NCBI GenBank assembly: GCA_028279405.1
Contig: JANQNU010000040.1
Coordinates: forward strand, 1 to 64,000
DNA: 64,000 nucleotides
From: Phycisphaerae bacterium
GTDB lineage: Bacteria > Planctomycetota > Phycisphaerae > UBA1845 > Fen-1342
Direction: 5' to 3'
The notes under the pieces were generated by a model, which was not told where the DNA came from, did no database searches, and saw only the letters and a list, made by a program, of their open reading frames with translations. Below, in pieces: positions 59,703 to 64,000 of this stretch. Every line of letters begins with the position of its first letter. Position 1 is the first letter of the stretch. A program made the position numbers and the translations under genes.

Positions 59703-60254
59703 CTACGCGCTCTTCTCGCACGTCGCGAACGCGCGGTTCCACGGCATCCATCCGAGCACGGTCGCGAGCCCGCAGGTTCCGCTCAAACCCGCGAAAACCA
59801 GCCCGGCACCGATGAATCCGCTCAGCCCCAGGAACCAGGTGTTGACGAACGCGCCGAGCAGCGTGCCGGCCAGAACCAGCGTGCCGGCCGCGATCTGCAC
59901 TTGCCGCATGATGCTCAAGGGCGCTCGCGGGTTGCCGTCGAGCGGGAGCCCCGCTGCTTTCCACGCCTGCAAGCCGCCGCCTAGTTGCCAGACCTCGCTT
60001 CGACCTGCTTGCAGCAGCTGCTCAGCCGCTTGCCTCGATCGCTTGCCGGATCGGCAGTTGAGGACGGCTACGCGACCGTTGCCTTCCGGCACGCGCCGAA
60101 CGTCGAACCGCGACAGCGGAACCAAGGACGCACCGGGAATATGCTCCGCAACGAACTCGTCCAGTTCGCGCACATCGATAACGACTGCCCGATCCGCCGT
60201 CAGCCAGGACTGGAGCGTCTCCGCTTGAACTTCGTGAATCACCTTTGCAGCCAT
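59703..60254 (-). CDS. Rhodanese with C-terminal membrane domain (YgaP-like)
   Basis: A 183-residue protein. The ATG at 60254 follows GGAGGG. The rhodanese domain (residues ~1-105) has VIDVRELDEFVAEHIPGASLVPLS and the active-site loop LNCRSGKRS, whose cysteine would carry the persulphide. Two membrane segments follow (QIAAGTLVLAGTLLGAFVNT, FIGAGLVFAGLSGTCGLATVLG), as in E. coli YgaP (rhodanese plus DUF2892-like domain). It is probably a membrane sulphur-transfer enzyme for sulphide or persulphide. The ArsR-type gene upstream on the same strand mirrors the ygaV-ygaP pair. Confidence 0.92.
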   Translation of the reverse strand: MAAKVIHEVQAETLQSWLTADRAVVIDVRELDEFVAEHIPGASLVPLSRFDVRRVPEGNGRVAVLNCRSGKRSRQAAEQLLQAGRSEVWQLGGGLQAWKAAGLPLDGNPRAPLSIMRQVQIAAGTLVLAGTLLGAFVNTWFLGLSGFIGAGLVFAGLSGTCGLATVLGWMPWNRAFATCEKSA

Positions 60255-60325
60255 CGTTGCCCTCCTCGTCTTCCGCCAACACCGTTCACGCATCGGCTAT
60301 CGCAACCAAAGATCCATAAATCGAC

Positions 60326-60345
60326 ATATCGCAATAATACGATAT
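60326..60345. promoter_or_regulatory. Inverted repeat before the rhodanese gene (ArsR operator candidate)
   Basis: ATATCG and CGATAT form an inverted repeat with an 8-base AT-rich spacer, preceded on the minus strand by CTAAAT. The motif CTAAATAT-Y-GTA also occurs over the ArsR promoter at 60715. It lies between the two genes, 71 bases before the rhodanese start. ArsR-family proteins bind such AT-rich dyads. Confidence 0.5.
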
Positions 60346-60409
60346 TTAGCTGCAAGAGAAAGTCCAATCGGTCGGCTTAAGGACCTGTTCTCGCTGTGAA
60401 ATGCCGCCC

Positions 60410-60712
60410 TCATCCGAAGCGTTTCCGGATGCACGCCATGATGCCGATCAGGCCTGCTTCCGCGACGCGGTAGTAGGTCCGTCGACCGCGACGTTCCGAC
60501 TCCAACAAGCCCCGATCGCGCATCAGCCGCAGGTGCTCGGAGGCCATGTGGCTCTGAATCTCACAAGCGTCGGCCAGCTCGCCGACGGTGTATTCGTCCA
60601 GCAACAGCAGCTCGATCATCCGCAGCCGGTGCGGATGCGCGACGGTCCGCAGACACTCAGCTGCCTGTTCCAGCGTTTCGATCGGCAGCATGTTCTGTAC
60701 TTTCGTCGCCAT
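60410..60712 (-). CDS. ArsR/SmtB-family regulator (YgaV/BigR-like)
   Basis: A 100-residue winged-helix repressor: LRTVAHPHRLRMIELLLLDEYTVGELADACEIQSHMASEHLRLMRDRGLLESERRGRRTYYRV contains the recognition helix near SHMASEHL. Three cysteines (AECLRT, DACEIQ, MACIRK) are spaced so that a disulphide or tetrasulphide like that of BigR/SqrR is conceivable. No ArsR metal motif (ELCVCDL) is present. It precedes a membrane rhodanese, as YgaV precedes YgaP, so sulphide or persulphide sensing is likely. No ribosome site is seen before the ATG at 60712; TACAAT lies nine bases upstream, suggesting a leaderless message. Confidence 0.88.
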   Translation of the reverse strand: MATKVQNMLPIETLEQAAECLRTVAHPHRLRMIELLLLDEYTVGELADACEIQSHMASEHLRLMRDRGLLESERRGRRTYYRVAEAGLIGIMACIRKRFG

Positions 60713-60719
60713 TACTAAA

Positions 60720-60732
60720 TATTGTACCAATA
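60720..60732. promoter_or_regulatory. Palindrome over the ArsR -10 region
   Basis: TATTGTACCAATA is a perfect TATTG/CAATA palindrome. On the minus strand it contains TGGTACAAT, an extended -10, nine bases before the ArsR ATG. Binding here would block RNA polymerase, so autorepression is likely. Confidence 0.55.
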
Positions 60733-60813
60733 GATAAGAGGATGTCAGTAGCCTGACGAGATGATACGTAGCGTGCGTCTCCGCAGCGGGACATCGTCAG
60801 CTTATGGGGGGGC

Positions 60814-60948
60814 GGGTTAGCGTAGGCCGGGGTATGGTGGCGTGCGGAAGGTTCGTTCGGGCTAGCGTAGGCCGAGTGAGGGTGGCGCGCGTAAGGTTCT
60901 GTCGGGCTAGCGCAGTCCGGGTGAGGGTGGGGTGGTTATGCTGAGGGC
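60814..60948. repeat. 45-bp tandem repeat, three copies
   Basis: Copies begin at 60814, 60859 and 60904 with the consensus GGGYTAGCGYAGKCCGRGTG followed by AGGGTGG, a constant 45-base period and increasing divergence in the right part. No coding frame is supported. A partial relative (GTGAGGGTGGGGCGGG) follows at about 60963. Confidence 0.75.
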
Positions 60949-61062
60949 GGCAGGGTGTGGCACGTGAGGGTGGGGCGGGCGTCTCGCCCGCCATTGACCC
61001 GTCGCTTGCGCTCCGGGCTCGCATGTACGCTCCGGGCGACGATCAAACCCGTTGCGCGAGCA

Positions 61063-61410
61063 AGCTCTCTTTGCGAGACAAGCGTCTACGCCGCTTGCCT
61101 GTACGAGAACTTGACTGCGAACACAACGAGTCCCAAGCGCAAGCGAGGGGTCGGGTGGCACTGGCGGCTTGCCCGCCAGTGGAGAGCAAGCTCCCTCCGC
61201 GACGCCTGTGTCTACGCTTTAGGCCTGTACGAGAACTTGACTGCGAACACAACGAGTCCCAAGCGCAAGCGAGGGGTCGGGTGGCACTGGCGGCTTGTCC
61301 GCCAGTGGAGAGCAAGCTCCCTCCGCGACGCCTGTGCCTACGCTTTGCCCCGTACGAGAATCGGACTACCAACACAACGAGCCCCGAGCGCAAGCGAGGG
61401 GTTCAAAGGG
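61063..61410. repeat. 125-bp tandem repeat, about three copies
   Basis: Anchored on ACGAGAA at 61104, 61229 and 61354, the period is exactly 125 bases. Each full unit holds GAGTCCCAAGCGCAAGCGAG, a GC-rich hairpin CACTGGCGG/CCGCCAGTG, and GAGAGCAAGCTCCCTCCGCG. The first two copies are nearly identical; the third is truncated and diverged. An inverted copy of the CGCTTGCGCT core lies just left at about 61003-61020. This looks like a mobile or amplifying intergenic repeat, not a CRISPR, because there are no variable spacers. Confidence 0.75.
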
Positions 61411-61474
61411 CGCCACTTCGTGGGTGAGCGTTTGTTGAGTAGGGAACGTTCCTCTCAACGAACGCACCAGTCGA

Positions 61475-61966
61475 TCATTCCCCGAAGAATGACATCAGTT
61501 TCTTGATGAGTGGCGAAATCAGTCCGTCTTTGGTGGGTTTCTTCTCGATTTTGACGGTCCACGTGCCGTCGGTTTTCCGCTCGAATTTGAAGTGTGTTTG
61601 TAGCGCGAGCAGCAGTCCGCCGACCAGCAGCGTCCCGGTCACCGGGTCGAACCCGAGCCGGGTCGGTTCTGGGCCGGCCATCAGCGGGCCGATGTTCGGG
61701 CCGATCTCCGGGTCGTCAGCTAGCAGTAGTAGGGCGGCGCGTGCCGCCGACCCGTCGGAGGGGAGGGGGGTGTCGGGCGTCTTAGGTTCGGATGCTGCGA
61801 GCGCATCCGCGGCCTGTTCGTCGGTCGGTATGGACGGGTTGGGTGCACCCGGTGGCAGCATCCCGCCGCCGGGCCCGTGTCCGCGAGCGATCCGGTTTAG
61901 CAGTTCGATCGCCTCGGCATCGCCTAGGGCTGCGATCCGCGCTTCGAGCGAATTCTGGATTCCCAT
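61475..61966 (-). CDS. Small unknown protein coupled to the NTPase-TPR gene
   Basis: A 163-residue protein. The ATG at 61966 has GAGGAG upstream and lies five bases after the stop of the NTPase-TPR gene, so the two are co-translated. The N-terminus is helical (NSLEARIAALGDAEAIELLNRIA), the middle is Pro- and Ala-rich, and the C-terminal ~75 residues contain a hydrophobic stretch (GTLLVGGLLLALQTHFKF) and a basic tail (KIEKKPTKDGLISPLIKKLMSFF). I do not recognise a family. Its tight link to an NTPase-TPR protein suggests a partner or effector of a signalling or defence module; this is inference. Confidence 0.7.
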   Translation of the reverse strand: MGIQNSLEARIAALGDAEAIELLNRIARGHGPGGGMLPPGAPNPSIPTDEQAADALAASEPKTPDTPLPSDGSAARAALLLLADDPEIGPNIGPLMAGPEPTRLGFDPVTGTLLVGGLLLALQTHFKFERKTDGTWTVKIEKKPTKDGLISPLIKKLMSFFGE

Positions 61967-61970
61967 CGCG

Positions 61971-64000
61971 TCACTCCTCGCTGGTCTTGTCTTCGGTACC
62001 CGCGTCAGCTCCCATTGCCGGCAATCCCGCCTCGTCCCACAACCGCCGAAGCCCCGCCCGCTCGGCTTCACCAACCGCGGCGCAAATTGTGGCGAAGAGG
62101 TGAATCGCTTGCGCGAGCGAGTGAGGGTCCGACGTGTTTCGAAATCCAACCGCCGCCTTAACGACCCATTGCGCGGCTTGGTGGTTGTGGTTCCGCGCCG
62201 CGGCCAGCAGCGCCAATTGGGCATAGCTATACGCCAGGTCGTGCTCGTTGCCTTGTTCTTCTGTTATTGCCAGTGCCTTGAGATGCCACTGTTCGGCTTG
62301 CTCGAACTGTCGGCGTTCTTGCGCGAGCCTGCCCAGTTGGTGGTAGCTGATCGCCGCGCTGTGCCCGTCGTTCTGCTTCTCCGCGATTGCCAGCGACTTG
62401 AGATACCACTGTTCGGCCTGCTCGAACTGTCGGCGTTCTTGAGCGATCATGCCCAGTTGGTGGTAGCTGATCGCCGCGCCGTGCTCGTCGTTCTGCTTCT
62501 CCATGATTGCCAGCGACTTAAGATACCACTGTTCGGCCTGGTCCAACTGTCGGCGGTGATAACAGATCGTGCCCAGTTGGTGGTAGGTGGTCGCCGCGCT
62601 ATGCTCGTCCTTCTGTTTCACTTTGATTGCCAGCGACTTGCGATACCACTGTTCGGCCTGGCCGAACTGTCGGCGTTCTTGTGCGAGCCTACCCAGTTGG
62701 TGGTAGGAGATCGCCGCGCCGTGTTCGTTGCCTCTTTTTTCCTCAATGGCCAGCGACTTGAGATACCACTCTTCAGCCCGGCCGAATTCTCGGCGTTCTT
62801 GCGAGATCCTACCCAGTTGGTGGTAGGTGCTCGCCGCGCCGTGCTCGTCGTTCTGTTTTTTCTTGATTGCTAGCGCCTTCAAATACCATTGTTCTGCCTC
62901 GTCGATCTGTCGACGTACTTGCGCGAGCCTGCCCAGTTCGTGGTAGCTAAGCGCCGCGCCGTGTTCGTTGCCCCGTTCCACCTCAATTGCTAGCGACTTG
63001 AGATACCACTCTTCTGCCTGGTCGAACTGTCGGCGTTCTTCCGCGATCACGCCCAGTTGGTGGTAGGCGCCGGCCTCCCATTCTGGCTTGGAACTGGCTC
63101 GACTGCGTTCGGCGAACTGCTCGAATAACCGTTCGGCCTCGTCGAAACTCCGGGTATGCTGTGCATAGAACGCTAGGGATTGCGCAATCGCCACAAAGTG
63201 CTCGTCCAGTTGATTCCGCTCTGCATAGCGCAACGCCGTATGGAAGTTCGCTTCGTGCAGGAAGAAAGCGATCCGCTGCTCGTGCAATGGCCTCGGCGAA
63301 AGTTTGTTGGCGAGCGAGCTCATGACCTCTACGAAGGCTCGCACCCAACTCTCGCGTGTGACGGGCTTGGCGGTTGCCAGGACTGTGCACTGTAGGTAGC
63401 TGCTGAGCGCTGGGTGTAGTTCGTAGATCGCATTTCCATGATCGCGGACTAGACCCGCGGTCGCTAACGCTGCGAAGAAACGGTCGATTACCGGACGCGT
63501 GAGCGACTCCTGTGTTGCTTGCTTGGCCATGTGTTCCAAATAGTCGGCGTCCGCAAATCGTTCGTGCAGCGCGAGCGGCACCAACAGTGGGCGGACATCT
63601 TCGGGCAGTCCTTGTTCGACGAAGGCCAGCGTTGCGTGCACCTTCTGGAGTGACTCGTCGTCGTCGGCCAACTCCGCGAAGCGCGTCTTGAGGTCGTTTA
63701 GCACCGCCGCCGGCGACTGGTCTTCCAGCCGCGTCAGAATTGCGCGCATCAGCAGCGGATGCCCGTTCAGCCAGTTCATCAAGTCGGTAAGGTCGGAGTC
63801 GTCGCGATCGACCTTCACGCCTAGCCCTTGCAGAATCTCGGTGCAGAATTCCCAGCGCTCTTCGCCATCGAGGCCCGCGAGCCTGAGCTTTCGGCGAATT
63901 TCGCGCGGCAGCCACCCCTCCTCGCTCCGGCTGGTGATGATCACCTTCGTTCGTCCGCCGTCGAGTGCGCGCAGCAAGTCGCGCAGCACGTCCCGATCCT
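61971..64000 (-). CDS. STAND-type NTPase with TPR repeats (partial, runs off right edge)
   Basis: The frame is open to the right edge, so the N-terminal part, including the Walker motifs, is missing. Visible from the edge: the end of an NTPase core (GGRTKVIITSRSEEGWLP, a sensor-like strand), helical lid and winged-helix regions (residues ~40-230), and a superhelix of TPR-like repeats. Seven repeats of exactly 40 residues are nearly identical (YHQLGRLAQERRQFEQAEQW core), with a degenerate eighth. A ~55-residue C-terminal tail follows. STAND NTPases with TPR sensors act as switches in signalling and phage defence. Near-identical repeats mean recent expansion or gene conversion. Confidence 0.85.
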   Translation of the reverse strand, partial: DRDVLRDLLRALDGGRTKVIITSRSEEGWLPREIRRKLRLAGLDGEERWEFCTEILQGLGVKVDRDDSDLTDLMNWLNGHPLLMRAILTRLEDQSPAAVLNDLKTRFAELADDDESLQKVHATLAFVEQGLPEDVRPLLVPLALHERFADADYLEHMAKQATQESLTRPVIDRFFAALATAGLVRDHGNAIYELHPALSSYLQCTVLATAKPVTRESWVRAFVEVMSSLANKLSPRPLHEQRIAFFLHEANFHTALRYAERNQLDEHFVAIAQSLAFYAQHTRSFDEAERLFEQFAERSRASSKPEWEAGAYHQLGVIAEERRQFDQAEEWYLKSLAIEVERGNEHGAALSYHELGRLAQVRRQIDEAEQWYLKALAIKKKQNDEHGAASTYHQLGRISQERREFGRAEEWYLKSLAIEEKRGNEHGAAISYHQLGRLAQERRQFGQAEQWYRKSLAIKVKQKDEHSAATTYHQLGTICYHRRQLDQAEQWYLKSLAIMEKQNDEHGAAISYHQLGMIAQERRQFEQAEQWYLKSLAIAEKQNDGHSAAISYHQLGRLAQERRQFEQAEQWHLKALAITEEQGNEHDLAYSYAQLALLAAARNHNHQAAQWVVKAAVGFRNTSDPHSLAQAIHLFATICAAVGEAERAGLRRLWDEAGLPAMGADAGTEDKTSEE

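Noticed and set aside
60814-61410. CRISPR array.
   Set aside because: Repeats are tandem with fixed periods of 45 and 125 bases and no variable spacers; no cas genes are near.
61503-62873. A 456-codon plus-strand reading frame with repeats opposite the TPR gene.
   Set aside because: Its repeats mirror the 120-base TPR units on the other strand; it has no independent support.

Overview
The window is GC-rich bacterial chromosome, most likely from a planctomycete (Phycisphaerae-like). The evidence is indirect. Secreted proteins carry PEP-CTERM tails (1768, 40419) or dockerin-like calcium repeats (36641, 37516, 42883). There is a type IV prepilin-like protein with an H-x9-DG motif (39386), a membrane protein with the CxxCGY...CPECG zinc ribbon common in planctomycetes (59160), and a very long FliD.

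Layout from left to right. 1-4977: a leucine-rich-repeat protein coupled to moaC, a PEP-CTERM protein, and an osmolyte ABC importer whose binding protein and permease are fused. 4983-10524: fliS, a 1010-residue fliD and recJ. 10573-18661: a minus-strand envelope cluster made of an exported Cys-rich peptide, a membrane-fusion protein, a MacB-like ATPase, two FtsX-type permeases, a lipoprotein, and a DUF4198-like/kelch protein ending in a TRASH/YHS-type Cys motif. I read it as an undescribed metal-handling exporter. 19062-22583: a CHASE-PAS-GGDEF-EAL c-di-GMP enzyme.

22597-32476 is the most interesting part: an RNA-repair locus. A divergent CARF-AAA+ regulator (RtcR) faces a sigma54 promoter (24331-24347) in front of rsr (Ro60/TROVE). 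Between rsr and rtcB lies an 800-base RNA array. It holds four Y-RNA-like hairpins that share one internal-loop motif, two of them carrying a complete circularly permuted tRNA mimic (T arm, closed acceptor stem, D arm). It also holds a normally ordered tRNA-Arg(ACG) that abuts the second Y RNA. Downstream, with short gaps and finally an ATGA overlap, follow rtcB, an unknown 272-residue protein, an AraC-MGMT (Ada-like) fusion, a DJ-1/PfpI protein, a DPPF-motif methyltransferase and rtcA.

32608-36562: two NmrA-like oxidoreductases, a MarR regulator with two identical palindromic operators, a GNAT and a DUF1579-like protein. 36641-59029: secreted carbohydrate-binding proteins and a beta-glucan utilisation locus (GH1, two GH144-like glucanases, a GH94 phosphorylase, a sugar ABC importer without its ATPase, two esterases, a LacI regulator, and a 1066-residue multidomain six-hairpin glycosidase). 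LacI-type operator candidates (TGAAAGCGCTTGCA) mark several promoters. 59160-60712: a zinc-ribbon membrane protein and an ArsR/rhodanese pair resembling YgaV/YgaP. 60713-61474: two families of tandem repeats (45 and 125 bp). 61475-64000: a small partner protein and the C-terminal part of an NTPase-TPR protein that runs off the right edge.

Starts, motifs and RNA folds were read by eye; no database search or folding program was used.
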